Both the position numbers and the translations under genes were made by a program. Source: a virus. Taken from it: a stretch of 60,621 bases of DNA. Of this stretch, positions 25,472 through 33,811 are shown piece by piece. Under the pieces are notes generated by a model that was not told the DNA's origin, searched no databases, and worked only from the letters and a program-made list of their open reading frames with translations. Location: positions 1-60,621 of IMG/VR virus record IMGVR_UViG_3300048930_000296, one strand, 5' to 3'. Each line of letters begins with the position of its first letter. The first letter of the stretch is position 1.

Positions 25472-27994
25472 CTAATTTGCCAAATCGTCAACTGCTTGGT
25501 TAGGCAGCTGAATAATCTTGAAGGCTTTCCCGTGGAAGTTGTAGGCGTCAGCAACCGCGTCTTTCTTGGCTTCCATAATGTATCCCGAAGCCATCATAGA
25601 TGCAAGAGCATCATCCAGCGCACGGTTTGAACCTGCCTTGTGGTTAAGGAAGGATGAAACTCTCTGCGTTCTGACTTGCAGATAGCTTCTTGGTATAATC
25701 GCGTTCAACCGCATTGGCTCAGGAACCTTATAGCCATCTGGAACAGGTTTCGACAGGTAATCGTGCATAATCGAAACAAGCTTCCGCTCGCGTGATTTGT
25801 CACCCTGTCCAACGTCGCCGCTTTCAAGACGCTTGCTCATAATTGCTATATCTTTCCTGACCACAGCTTGCGCCCACTGCACCTGTTCCAAGGTGATACA
25901 AGGTGTCAGCCAATTGTCAGCAACCGCCAGAAGCCCTGCAATTCTGAGTGATTTAAGCGCAGCACGGTTCCACATCTGCCTGCGCGATTCGTCGTTCGTT
26001 CCATTGATTTTGTTATCACACTCGAGCTCAAACGATTCCATCAGAATGCGAGCATCTTCGGTGCGGTTGATCAACTGCGAGTAATCTTTCGCAGTCATGT
26101 TGTCTGCCTGCTGGGCGATAGAATTGAGTGCTCGCTTCATATATTCATCAGGTGCGGTCAACGGAAGCTTGTTCGCTTCAGGGCGCAATCCGTCATATTC
26201 AACAATCAGGAAGCGTGACATAAACCCGTCTTCCATCATGCTTTCAGTCAGCGAGTCGTAGAATGTCCCCGGTGTTGTTTCGCCGATCATGCTGTAGCTG
26301 ACACCGCTAATCGATGCAACGTTGTTATCGGTTGCGCTATACCCGATGCCCCCAACTATAGATTGCGGGCCTGACTTCTGGTAGAGGTTCGTCATCTGCG
26401 TTCGCAGTGTTTGGATTGGACCATCTCGTCCATCCTCATGCGCAAGACGCTTCAGCTTTCGCCCCCACTCACCACTAACATTCAGGAAACACGGGTTAGC
26501 GACGCAAGCTTTGATAAGCGCAGGACCGGAAGCGTATTCTGTGAAGTCGACAAACTTCTGGAATGCAGGGTTCTCTCGCTTGCAAGCGCTCACAATCTCA
26601 CTGATCCCGTTGTGCATCGTTTCTTTACCGATAGCAGATTTCGCAATCAGGATAATATAAAGGTTCAAACCAGACTTTGGAATGTGCCACGCCTTACCAC
26701 ACAACCCGGCCAGCAGTCCAAGGGCTGCAACGATAGCAACCTCCTTGACCGGACGGTTCGCTGAGTTGTAGATATACCGTGCAATATGACCCGTGAACCC
26801 CGGCGGCCAAGGCAGCCCGTGCTCGCCGGCTTGCAGCGCCCCTTCAGTAATGGGTGCCAACCCTGCCAGCTGCACTGATTCGGGCGCTGGTGCCTGCGCT
26901 GGTGCGCTGCTGCCCGCAACGTGCAAAGGTGCCTCGCTGCGGGATTGTGGGGCACCGAATTCAACGGGGGTGGCTGCTACGCCCGTCAACCGTTGTATCT
27001 CAGCGGCGGTGCGCTCGCGAACGGTGCGGTTGGCTTCAGCAAATGCTTCAGCCTGCTTCAGCATGATGCTAATGTCAGCGCGCTGTTCTCGAGCTTCACG
27101 TTCCCTGATTGTGGTTAACGTCAAGTTCAAGTAACGATCGTCCTTGACAGCCTTTTCACGCTTGCCCAATCCACTCTCACGGAACAACCGTCTGCACTGA
27201 GAATTCGATGGACTGTAGAACGTAAGCATTGACATCAGCGCAAGGTCAGCTTCAGATTGGGAAGGAAAGTCAAGTTCCTTCCAACGGCCTTCCCAAAGTG
27301 GGATAAACTTTTCGCTGTTGGCTGCGCGGAATGCAGTTTCAAGAACTGCCCAGTCATCTTCTCGCTCAGGATGTTCCTCGAGCTTAAACTCACCTGGAGC
27401 AGGCATCATCCGTGAAACAAGGTTAGCCAGCATCAGTCGATTATCACGAATAGGGCGTGACATCACAACTTTACCAGTGCTGATAATGAAACGCTCCTGG
27501 CTGTATACCTCAACCCCGTCACGACGGAACCCTCGACCGACGTTACCTTTTATCCAAACGTGGACCCCTTTACCTCCACGGCTCAGCTCGGTGTAGCTGT
27601 CGAACTGCGTCATGATGCTGGTATATCGGTCGAACTGCTCAGGCGTTGTCCACAGGTGTGGCTCTGATGGGTTGCTCTGCGCGTCTTTGACGTCAAGGTC
27701 AATACAGGTAAACGGGTCAGCTTCATGCAGTATGAATCCAACGTCATACCCTGCCTGCTCAACAATGCTCCCATCTTTCAAAACATGTCGAGTGATAGTT
27801 TGCCCGTTCTCCCAAGCGTATCGCGCCGCTTGCTCAAATGGCATCCACTGACTTGGTTGCGTCACTGAAGCGTGGAACAACTTTCCATCTGCACCAATTG
27901 ACATTGGTGCCTTACTGGCACCCGCGACGCACCACTGCGCCAGCTCCTTGAGCTCGTCAGGGATGGTCGGCCATCCCGCTGCCCGGTCATTCAT
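25472..27994 (-). CDS. Primase-polymerase / DUF3987 helicase-like protein
   Basis: An 840-residue protein that looks like the NrS-1-type phage primase family. The N-terminal PrimPol-like core has CIDLDVKD (D99, D101) and LSRGGKGVHVWIKG (138-150, H145), followed by a small helical region. The C-terminal part from about residue 410 is DUF3987, with a P-loop-like AKSAIGKET at 451-459. It probably makes primers and helps open DNA at the origin. An Ala/Pro-rich linker covers about 345-390. The start overlaps the stop of the small HTH gene (ATGA). An intact second motif and ATPase function need an alignment to confirm. Confidence 0.82.
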   Translation of the reverse strand: MNDRAAGWPTIPDELKELAQWCVAGASKAPMSIGADGKLFHASVTQPSQWMPFEQAARYAWENGQTITRHVLKDGSIVEQAGYDVGFILHEADPFTCIDLDVKDAQSNPSEPHLWTTPEQFDRYTSIMTQFDSYTELSRGGKGVHVWIKGNVGRGFRRDGVEVYSQERFIISTGKVVMSRPIRDNRLMLANLVSRMMPAPGEFKLEEHPEREDDWAVLETAFRAANSEKFIPLWEGRWKELDFPSQSEADLALMSMLTFYSPSNSQCRRLFRESGLGKREKAVKDDRYLNLTLTTIREREAREQRADISIMLKQAEAFAEANRTVRERTAAEIQRLTGVAATPVEFGAPQSRSEAPLHVAGSSAPAQAPAPESVQLAGLAPITEGALQAGEHGLPWPPGFTGHIARYIYNSANRPVKEVAIVAALGLLAGLCGKAWHIPKSGLNLYIILIAKSAIGKETMHNGISEIVSACKRENPAFQKFVDFTEYASGPALIKACVANPCFLNVSGEWGRKLKRLAHEDGRDGPIQTLRTQMTNLYQKSGPQSIVGGIGYSATDNNVASISGVSYSMIGETTPGTFYDSLTESMMEDGFMSRFLIVEYDGLRPEANKLPLTAPDEYMKRALNSIAQQADNMTAKDYSQLINRTEDARILMESFELECDNKINGTNDESRRQMWNRAALKSLRIAGLLAVADNWLTPCITLEQVQWAQAVVRKDIAIMSKRLESGDVGQGDKSRERKLVSIMHDYLSKPVPDGYKVPEPMRLNAIIPRSYLQVRTQRVSSFLNHKAGSNRALDDALASMMASGYIMEAKKDAVADAYNFHGKAFKIIQLPNQAVDDLAN

Positions 27995-28230
27995 GCCCGC
28001 AGCTCCCCGCGCCTTGCTTTCAGATTAATGCGCCAAGCGTCAAGGTAAGGCATGACTTCACTGCGCTTCCAGAGCTGCACTTGTCCACTGCCCCCATCAA
28101 TCAAAATGGGCTCAGGAAGCAATCCCCTCTGCTTTCCTTGGACAATAGTAGATCTGTTGATATTCAGGTATTGGCAGATTTCCCTGGAGGTTATATACGT
28201 CTTGTCGAATTCTTCTTGTGCCGTCGGCAT
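27991..28230 (-). CDS. Small helix-turn-helix (MerR/AlpA-like) protein
   Basis: A 79-residue protein with a winged-helix or AlpA-like N-terminal part (YITSREICQYLNINRSTI) and a short basic C-terminal half. The ATG at 28230 has a strong GGAGG site; the longer in-frame start lies in the leader. It probably binds DNA and may control itself or the primase. Inverted repeats at 28243-28257 and 28307-28320 lie in its upstream region. Confidence 0.75.
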   Translation of the reverse strand: MPTAQEEFDKTYITSREICQYLNINRSTIVQGKQRGLLPEPILIDGGSGQVQLWKRSEVMPYLDAWRINLKARRGELRA

Positions 28231-28242
28231 ACTACCTCCAGG

Positions 28243-28257
28243 ACCCGTGTAACGGGT
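28243..28257. promoter_or_regulatory. Possible operator near transcription start
   Basis: The inverted repeat ACCCGT-gta-ACGGGT lies just downstream of the predicted -10 of the HTH gene, where a repressor or autoregulator could bind. Confidence 0.35.
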
Positions 28258-28258
28258 G

Positions 28259-28287
28259 AGCATAAACAACCCGCTGGGGCTTCGCAA
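28259..28287 (-). promoter_or_regulatory. Candidate promoter for HTH-primase genes
   Basis: On the minus strand TTGCGA (28282-28287), 17 bases and TATGCT (28259-28264) form one of the better sigma70 matches in the genome, about 30 bases upstream of the HTH start. Confidence 0.55.
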
Positions 28288-28306
28288 CACCTGTTTTGCA
28301 AGTCTA

Positions 28307-28320
28307 AGCTAGCGCTAGCT
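28307..28320. promoter_or_regulatory. 14-bp perfect palindrome
   Basis: AGCTAGCGCTAGCT is a perfect palindrome upstream of the HTH promoter and overlaps the end of the frameshifted reading frame. It may be a protein-binding site. Confidence 0.4.
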
Positions 28321-28708
28321 AACATCAGCCTGAAAAGCGCGGATTTCTTTTGCAAGAGCTTCGAGAAGCTCGGGCGTTGCCGGGTCCATCACCGGCCTTC
28401 CTGACAGACCGTCAATCCTGGTTTGCAAGAGCTTGCGGGCATTGTCACGCTTCTGCGAAGCAATACCCCGTTCGTAGACAGCTTTTGGAAATCAGGTCTG
28501 CCTGCCTCCACTTGCTTGACGGATTGATCTCATGCCCCCTGTTGTTGAACCGATAAACGACGGGGCTGCTCGCGGTCGGGATTTCAACGACAACCTGTCC
28601 GCTCGGAGTGATCTTCGTCACCTTACCACGTTTCAGACGGCTGTAAGCATCTGAAACATACGCGTCACCGCCGACGGACAGGTTCAGCCTTTCAACCAAT
28701 GTGGTCAT
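28315..28708 (-). pseudogene. Possible frameshifted small gene
   Basis: The ATG at 28708 (GGAGG site upstream) opens an 87-residue frame that stops at 28445. If one base of the TTTT run at 28483-28486 is skipped, the frame reads on for 56 more codons to a stop at 28315-28317. The added sequence looks like a real helical protein ending (YERGIASQKRDNARKLLQ, then DPATPELLEALAKEIRAF). The N-terminal half is beta-rich (VTKITPSGQVVVEI). Either the gene is broken, a +1 shift is programmed, or one base is wrong. Only the first 87 residues are certain. Confidence 0.5.
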
Positions 28709-28709
28709 C

Positions 28710-30173
28710 TCACACCTCCTTTCCTGCAAGTTCAATCATGTGAAGTTCTTCCTGGGCGCGGGTTGCTGCAACATAGCAGAGATTCAGTTCTTGCTGCTTC
28801 TGCCAATCCTGGCGGGCCCACTTAGCAGGGCACTCAGCGCGGCCCAACCAGAACACCCGCGGAGCTTCCAGCCCCTTGGACTTGTGAATGGTCGCCAGGA
28901 CAACCGCATCAGCCTTGTTGGCGAACAGGTAGTCAATGCCTGCTTCCAGATCAGGGATGGTGCGCTTGTTCTCTTTCAGGTTGTCGATCAGGAACAGCAA
29001 GCTCCCAACCTTATCCTCGAGCGCTTCAACTTTTGCATCTTCTTTCTTCGCCCGAAGCTTTTCGGATTCACGCTCGAGGTATGCTTCAAGCTTCTCTTGA
29101 AGCTTGTCCAATCCACGGGCGTTCATCTTCTTGATCAGTGCCTTCAGACCCTGCCCGATCTCACGTCCCATCACCGTGGCAGGCACATTGGCGCGGATGC
29201 AGCGGTAGGCAACCGTCAGCAGGGGTGCAGTCTTGCGACACACAACCAGATCACCGGAACGGAAGTCTTCAACTTTCCAGTCGGTGCCATGTTCCTGCAC
29301 CAGCCCCTCGGGCTTGCCCGGCGCTGCTTCAATGTGCGGGACCCACTGCTGGGCGTAGGTGACCACACTGGTCGGGCAACGGTAGGTGATGGTCAGCGGT
29401 AGCGGGTGGCAGTTGAACTCTTCACGCAAAAGGTCCATGGACGCACTGTCCGCACCGCGGAAACCGTAGATGGCTTGCGCGGAGTCGCCCACCGCAACGA
29501 TGCGCGCATTGGGGCGCATGATCTTCCGAAGCACCGCGCGCTGGATAGCGTTCGTGTCTTGTGCTTCGTCAACGAACACGAAGTCGAACTTGGGCAGGGT
29601 AATTCCGTCCTTGACTGCGAAGTAAAGCATGTCATCGAAGTCAACCATCTTGCTGGCGTTGGACAGGTCCAGCAACTCCCGCGCAACCTCGATTGCACGC
29701 CCGAAGTCAGCTTCATCCGCGTCGGGCTCGATGTTGTGGTGCTCGCACAGCTCGATCCACGCATATTCTGTGTCCTGCACCAGGCACCCAATGCCAACCC
29801 CGCGCGCAAGCCCCACCAGCTTCTGCGCGAACGCACCATACAGGCGGACGTCCTCACCGCTGAACCGTTCCTCCGTTAGCTTCCGCAGCTTGTTCATCTC
29901 AGGGTCACGCGCCCCGCGGGCACGCATCACGGGCATCATGCACAGCGAGTGGAAGGTGCGTCCGTTGACGCCAGCCTTCTTCAGCTCGTCAGCGATGGAC
30001 TTGTTGAACGCCAGGAAGATTGCTTCTCCCTTGACGTGCTTGAACGCCTCCTTGATGGTTGCGGATTTGCCAGACCCTGCAACAGCTTCAACGATCCCGT
30101 TGCGGGTGTCGTGCTTCACAAAGTCAAAGATTGCGGTCTGGTAGGCAGACCAAGTGCGAATCGGTGCGGACAT
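28710..30173 (-). CDS. UvrD/Rep-like superfamily 1 helicase
   Basis: A 487-residue SF1 helicase, shorter than bacterial UvrD. Motif I is EAVAGSGKSATI (about 30-41), motif II VFVDEAQDTNAIQ, motif III GDSAQAIYGFRGA, motif V ATIHKSKGLEA and motif VI YVAATRAQEEL. It could remove proteins or unwind nicked DNA during replication. The ATG at 30173 has an AGAGGA site eight bases upstream; a TTG three codons earlier is less likely. It has its own candidate promoter (30214-30242). Confidence 0.9.
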   Translation of the reverse strand: MSAPIRTWSAYQTAIFDFVKHDTRNGIVEAVAGSGKSATIKEAFKHVKGEAIFLAFNKSIADELKKAGVNGRTFHSLCMMPVMRARGARDPEMNKLRKLTEERFSGEDVRLYGAFAQKLVGLARGVGIGCLVQDTEYAWIELCEHHNIEPDADEADFGRAIEVARELLDLSNASKMVDFDDMLYFAVKDGITLPKFDFVFVDEAQDTNAIQRAVLRKIMRPNARIVAVGDSAQAIYGFRGADSASMDLLREEFNCHPLPLTITYRCPTSVVTYAQQWVPHIEAAPGKPEGLVQEHGTDWKVEDFRSGDLVVCRKTAPLLTVAYRCIRANVPATVMGREIGQGLKALIKKMNARGLDKLQEKLEAYLERESEKLRAKKEDAKVEALEDKVGSLLFLIDNLKENKRTIPDLEAGIDYLFANKADAVVLATIHKSKGLEAPRVFWLGRAECPAKWARQDWQKQQELNLCYVAATRAQEELHMIELAGKEV

Positions 30174-30213
30174 TTCGATCAATCCTCTAGACGGGCACCA
30201 TTGCCCATGAACA

Positions 30214-30242
30214 AAAGTAGCACAAGGGAACTAGATGTTCAA
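30214..30242 (-). promoter_or_regulatory. Candidate promoter for UvrD-like gene
   Basis: On the minus strand TTGAAC (30237-30242), 17 bases and TACTTT (30214-30219) with a TGC extension lie about 40 bases before the helicase ATG. Confidence 0.5.
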
Positions 30243-30348
30243 GAACTATTTGCGGATAGCGCTGAACTATTTGCACCCGCCCGACATTGCGGTCCGGTTG
30301 CAGGGTTGCGGGCGCACTGGTGGGAAGGTGCGCCCGCATGGGATTCGT

Positions 30349-30579
30349 CTACTTGGAGAAAGCCTTCAGGAAAGCTCGCACCTCTTTGGCTTTGTCACCG
30401 CGCCACCGGGTGATGTTACCCAGGATGTAGAGCGCCTGCACCTTGCGCGCGTAAGCGTCTTCCTTGGGAATCCTGTAGATGCCTGCGTAGGCGTAGTTGA
30501 CCGCGTAGTTGACCTGATTGACCTGCTTCGGGTCATTACCAGCGTCAACGATTGCCTGGCACGCTTCTTCGAATGTCAT
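30349..30579 (-). CDS. Small helical hypothetical protein
   Basis: A 76-residue protein starting at the ATG at 30579, which has a GAGGTG site. It is basic and helical (YAVNYAYAGIYRIPKEDAYARK region). A longer in-frame start upstream is inside the preceding gene and is rejected. Function unknown. Confidence 0.62.
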   Translation of the reverse strand: MTFEEACQAIVDAGNDPKQVNQVNYAVNYAYAGIYRIPKEDAYARKVQALYILGNITRWRGDKAKEVRAFLKAFSK

Positions 30580-30580
30580 C

Positions 30581-30811
30581 TCACACCTCATAGTTGATAG
30601 ACTTGCAGGCAGCTCGGAATCCTTCCAGATGCTCTGCGTTGTCAGCCACGGTTCCGTTGTAGAAGAAATGCCGCACTTCGTTTGCCTGCATGAACAGCGC
30701 AACCGCAAGCGGATTCCGCCCAAAGAAAATCCAGTGCTTCTCTTTGGAAGTAACAACTTCCAGCCCGAATCCTCCGTAGTAGGACAGGCTCACAAACTTG
30801 GCACCAATCAT
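30581..30811 (-). CDS. Small hypothetical protein
   Basis: A 76-residue protein (FGLEVVTSKEKHWIFFGRNP region) ending just before the next gene. The ATG at 30811 lacks a near ribosome site. A good AGGAG lies upstream, eight bases before an in-frame ATT, so the true start may be that rare codon four codons earlier. No family recognised. Confidence 0.55.
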   Translation of the reverse strand: MIGAKFVSLSYYGGFGLEVVTSKEKHWIFFGRNPLAVALFMQANEVRHFFYNGTVADNAEHLEGFRAACKSINYEV

Positions 30812-30869
30812 CGCGTTTGGAATAGTCTGAACTCCTCACATATCGGCGAGCCAACCTCCCCGTGCTGCA

Positions 30870-30899
30870 ACCCTAGCACAAGGGGTGAACTAGCGGCAA
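30870..30899 (-). promoter_or_regulatory. Candidate promoter with conserved leader box
   Basis: On the minus strand TTGCCG (30894-30899), 18 bases and TAGGGT (30870-30875) preceded by TGC. Downstream lies the GGGGAGGTTGGCTCGCC box (30845-30861) shared with two other promoters. Confidence 0.45.
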
Positions 30900-30912
30900 G
30901 CGAATTGTTCAG

Positions 30913-31191
30913 CTACTTTGGAACTTCCTCGAGCAGCACCTTGCGCGCATTCGTTGCGGGCACGCTTCCGATAGCATCCGTGCCTTTGTTGAGCTCACCG
31001 TTCTGCCCAATGAAGAACAACAGATGCGCTCCGGGCTTCGCAAAGGCTGCGAAGCGAGCGCTGCTGCGGTTGTGGTCAACCTTGTATCCACGGGCCGTCA
31101 AAGCGTCAATCAGGCGCGCTTTAACACTGCGCCCAGCTGCCACCGTCTTTCCGTTCTTCCGTGCTGCAAGGTGCAGGGTTTCACGTGCCAT
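30913..31191 (-). CDS. Small basic hypothetical protein
   Basis: A 92-residue basic protein starting at the ATG at 31191 (GGAGG site eight bases upstream). It has an alternating beta/alpha pattern (VKARLIDALTARGYKVDHN, then LLFFIGQNGELNKG). No family recognised; DNA or RNA contact is possible from its charge. Confidence 0.62.
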   Translation of the reverse strand: MARETLHLAARKNGKTVAAGRSVKARLIDALTARGYKVDHNRSSARFAAFAKPGAHLLFFIGQNGELNKGTDAIGSVPATNARKVLLEEVPK

Positions 31192-31525
31192 GAGCAACCT
31201 CCGTTGCGATGTAGATAACCTTGCGGTTCCCGTCATAGGTGACGTGGATGTCGCCCTGGCTGTCAATGCCAACCGTCCTGACACCAGCTCCGAACAGCGA
31301 AGGCATCAGATTTGTCAAATGCACAGGCCGGATAAGCAACGCCGGATCAGGCACGCGGAACGCAGCTTTGACAGCGTTCTCTTCAGCCTGCTTGCGCTGC
31401 GCCTCAATCTCAGCATAGCGGCGATCTTCCTGCCTGTTGTATTCTTCATACTCCAGGTCAGGCTTCTCCAACCAGCGTCCAACGCTAGCTTCGAACCTGT
31501 CAAGCATCCGTGTAAGGAATTTCAT
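31181..31525 (-). CDS. Hypothetical early protein
   Basis: A 114-residue protein with a charged N-terminal helix (about 20-55) and a beta-rich C-terminal half (GVRTVGIDSQGDIHVTYDG). It overlaps both neighbouring genes. Function unknown. Confidence 0.6.
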   Translation of the reverse strand: MKFLTRMLDRFEASVGRWLEKPDLEYEEYNRQEDRRYAEIEAQRKQAEENAVKAAFRVPDPALLIRPVHLTNLMPSLFGAGVRTVGIDSQGDIHVTYDGNRKVIYIATEVAHGT

Positions 31526-31716
31526 TTCTTCACCGCCTCTCTGACCAGTGTCATAATGTAGTCGTGCGGGACACCCGCGCCAAGGCGCCCAGCGACATCC
31601 ATCTCGGAAATCGCACCGCGCCCATCCTGCACCGTAACGCTCACAGACCCATCAGGATTCCTGAACAGGTTCAGTGTCGCAAGGTGCGTTGCAAGCTTCG
31701 GCGAGCCAACCATCAT
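31522..31716 (-). CDS. Small hypothetical protein
   Basis: A 64-residue protein with a beta hairpin (DGSVSVTVQDG) and a C-terminal helix. It is coupled to its neighbours by four-base overlaps. No family recognised. Confidence 0.55.
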   Translation of the reverse strand: MMVGSPKLATHLATLNLFRNPDGSVSVTVQDGRGAISEMDVAGRLGAGVPHDYIMTLVREAVKK

Positions 31717-31898
31717 CCGCCCTCCTTCGTCTCTACGAGCAGAACCGCAGTGTAGAACTGGACGGTGATGTCCTGTCCGAACTGCTCATAGGCAACCTGC
31801 CTGTCGTGGCCTTCGACCAGATAGGACTTACCGTCCTCATGGGTCGTCACCCGCATGAAGTCAAGCGTGTCTCCAGGCATAGGTTTTGCATCAGACAT
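31713..31898 (-). CDS. Small hypothetical protein
   Basis: A 61-residue beta-rich protein (KSYLVEGHDRQVAYEQFGQD) with a GGAGG site before its ATG. No family recognised. Confidence 0.55.
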   Translation of the reverse strand: MSDAKPMPGDTLDFMRVTTHEDGKSYLVEGHDRQVAYEQFGQDITVQFYTAVLLVETKEGG

Positions 31899-31918
31899 TC
31901 TCTTTTACCTCCGAGTTG

Positions 31919-32482
31919 TCAAATAATTCGAGCCACTTCCAGTGCAATCATATCCGGCCCATAGACATGCTTCCGAGTCTTGAAGTGCCGCCCAGTGCGC
32001 TTCGTGATGCGGTTGATATAGACGTTCACCCGGTTCTGCAGCACGCGCGCCTCGGCCATCGTGTGGACCTGCCACACGAGCGATTCCATTGGCTTCAGCT
32101 TCAGAAGTGGATACTTGGCGTCGGCCGGATCCTCAGGTTCGTCAAATTCCACGCCCGCGGCAAGCAACTCCTCGATTTCCTGCGCCATTTCCGGGCTACA
32201 GGGGCCGCACCAGGGCGCGTGCCAAGGGTCTGTGGTGACCACAGGCATTGGCTCAGCTGGCACCAGTGCAGCGCTTGCGGGCTGTGCGGGCACGGGAATC
32301 GGGGGCGGTGGCTCAGGTGCAGGAAAGAACGTCGAAGGGTCAAATTCTGCAGGGTCACCCGTGTAATGCTGCAACTCCCGAGCGGCAACTTGCTGTGCAT
32401 CTTCGACGCTGGCGATGCCGATATATTCGGCTTCGTCAAATATCGGCTTGGGCGCTGGTGCGGTAGTCCATTCGTCAGACAT
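31919..32482 (-). CDS. Early protein with Pro/Ala-rich middle
   Basis: A 187-residue protein. A short acidic N-terminal part is followed by a proline/alanine-rich stretch (about 54-85), a WHAPWCGPC segment near residue 88 that resembles a CxxC redox or metal motif, and a helical C-terminal half. It is the first gene after the large non-coding region, with a GAGGA site. Function unknown. Confidence 0.6.
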   Translation of the reverse strand: MSDEWTTAPAPKPIFDEAEYIGIASVEDAQQVAARELQHYTGDPAEFDPSTFFPAPEPPPPIPVPAQPASAALVPAEPMPVVTTDPWHAPWCGPCSPEMAQEIEELLAAGVEFDEPEDPADAKYPLLKLKPMESLVWQVHTMAEARVLQNRVNVYINRITKRTGRHFKTRKHVYGPDMIALEVARII

Positions 32483-32544
32483 GGTATGTCCTCAACGGGC
32501 GAGAGTGCTGGCGCAATGGTTGCACGGTTCAAATATGGATAGCA

Positions 32545-32561
32545 AGCTCAAATATTGAGCT
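32545..32561. promoter_or_regulatory. Inverted repeat, possible operator
   Basis: AGCTCAA-ata-TTGAGCT has perfect 7-bp arms. It lies next to two TTGACA hexamers on the minus strand upstream of the gene at 31919-32482, a natural place for a repressor site. Confidence 0.45.
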
Positions 32562-32616
32562 CGAATTGTCAAATTTTACCCGATTGTCAAAATTAGCCGG
32601 AACTGCCAAAATTTTG

Positions 32617-32796
32617 GGCTATAAAGCGAGTTGTGTAGCCCTTTAGCAATTTAGCTTAAATAGTCGAGGGGGGTATATACCCGAAAAGCTGTGTAGCCGG
32701 CTATAAAGGGGCTATAAGGCTATAAGGTAGGCAACGGGTTGAGGTTAAAGTGGGTTGTGTAGCCTGCCGATCTTCGAACGCTAAAAGGGGCTATAC
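32617..32796. repeat. Iteron cluster
   Basis: GGCTATAA occurs at 32617, 32699, 32710 and 32718, with a variant at 32789. TTGTGTAGCC occurs at 32631 and 32755, with TGTGTAGCC at 32690. The two motifs alternate, as in protein-binding iterons of replication origins. Confidence 0.65.
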
Positions 32797-33000
32797 GGCA
32801 TTTCTCACATTGCTGTTAAAGTGTTAAAACTGTTAATTTTTACACCCTATAGGGGTCCCCTAAATCCCTACTATTCGAGCCAACCTTGCGCTAGTTTTCG
32901 AACTACAGATGCTTCGGATAACAGTGTGCATCCACTCTAATTGCATTATATCCACAATTAGGCCTTGCGATGCGGTTGCCCGGCGTGCTAGGGTGCAGCT

Positions 33001-33110
33001 AGGAACCTTTGAACCTTGGATACTGAATCTGAACCTTCGGAGACGTCGGCCTTTCCGACTGCCTAAGTTACTGGCGATTGGGATGTAACTCTAGCTGACG
33101 TCTCCACTAC
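33001..33110 (+). ncRNA. Candidate structured small RNA
   Basis: An extended -10 promoter (TTGCGA 32965-32970, 18 bases, TGC then TAGGGT 32989-32994) points into this segment, which has no gene. It contains GAACCTT three times (33003, 33011, 33031). An outer 9-bp stem (33039-33047 with 33097-33105, arms GGAGACGTC/GACGTCTCC) encloses two inner hairpins, GTCGG/CCGAC (33045-33059) and AGTTAC/GTAACT (33066-33090). The first inner hairpin shares bases with the outer stem, so they may alternate. It lacks a T-arm and a 7-base anticodon loop, so it is not a tRNA. Confidence 0.4.
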
Positions 33111-33380
33111 ACCCCGAACCGCCACAGGGCGAGAAGTAGCCGCCACACCCCTCTCCACTATAGGGGTGATGCCAAATTAGCCGACGCTCTTTGATAACTT
33201 TGATGCTGACCGCCAGCCTGCCGAGCTCGATAGCTTTCTACATCTGCAGATGTCTATTGGCGGTCGTGCGCGCTGCATCCGCGAACCTCGAGGTTGTGGT
33301 CATGCACGGGGTCAGTCCCCTGCTCACGAGTTCACCCCGCCAGCTGTGTCTGCTAGCGGGGTCAACTGGTGCGGGTCAGG

Positions 33381-33626
33381 TTAGCAGTGGATGTTCACCT
33401 TCTTCCAGGTGCCCGCGCTGTAGGTCTCAAGCCAGATCGAGTGCAACCGGACCGGGGGGAGCGCCCCCGGCAGGTTGTGCGTCCGCGCGAACTTGATAAG
33501 CTGTCCCTCACCCGCTGCTTCAACCGCAGCGCGCGCCTCCTGCTCGTCAGAGTAGTCCTTGGACTGCACCGTCTCGGCGTAGCGCCCAGGGGTCCAGGTG
33601 CGAGCGTCGTATACCGGGGCCAACAT
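33381..33626 (-). CDS. Small hypothetical protein
   Basis: An 81-residue protein. The ATG at 33626 overlaps the stop of the gene upstream and has a GGAGG site nine bases away; a GTG three codons earlier is less likely. It is mixed alpha/beta with no known motif and is the last gene before the non-coding region. Confidence 0.6.
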   Translation of the reverse strand: MLAPVYDARTWTPGRYAETVQSKDYSDEQEARAAVEAAGEGQLIKFARTHNLPGALPPVRLHSIWLETYSAGTWKKVNIHC

Positions 33627-33811
33627 CACTGCCACCCTCCGATGCGCCCCTGGAGCACAACCCGCAACGGGGGTTCCTGCTCCCGCAGCTTGCGCTCCAG
33701 CTCAGCCGCCTCAGCGCGCGCCGCAGCACGCTCAGCGGGGGTGTATTCGGGGTGACGCGCCTCTTCCCGCAGGATTGCGAGCTTGCGGTGCAGGTCTTGG
33801 GTCGGGCTCAT
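33626..33811 (-). CDS. Small charged helical protein
   Basis: A 61-residue, Arg/Glu/Ala-rich, helical protein (TPAERAAARAEAAELERKLR). A strong GGAGGA site precedes its ATG at 33811. Likely a small coiled coil; function unknown. Confidence 0.58.
   Translation of the reverse strand: MSPTQDLHRKLAILREEARHPEYTPAERAAARAEAAELERKLREQEPPLRVVLQGRIGGWQ

Larger units (their letters stand above)
32483..33380. other. 898-bp non-coding region, candidate replication origin
   Basis: No convincing gene lies here on either strand. The left part holds a TTGACA-type promoter region with a 17-bp inverted repeat (32545-32561) and repeated ATTGTCAAA (32565-32573, 32583-32591). The middle carries iterons GGCTATAA (32617, 32699, 32710, 32718, variant 32789) and TTGTGTAGCC (32631, 32755, variant 32690), the palindrome GGGTATATACCC (32671-32682) and an AT-rich GTTAAA cluster (32813-32840). 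The right part has GAACCTT three times and a structured element at 33039-33105. Repeats plus AT-rich DNA suggest an origin or master control region. Confidence 0.6.

Noticed and set aside
33039-33105. tRNA gene
   Set aside because: The outer stem looks like an acceptor arm, but there is no T-arm with TTCRA, no 7-base anticodon loop and no CCA context on either strand.
33150-33170. T7-like promoter (CACTATAGGGG-type sequence)
   Set aside because: Only the 3' half resembles the T7 consensus and no single-subunit RNA polymerase gene was seen.
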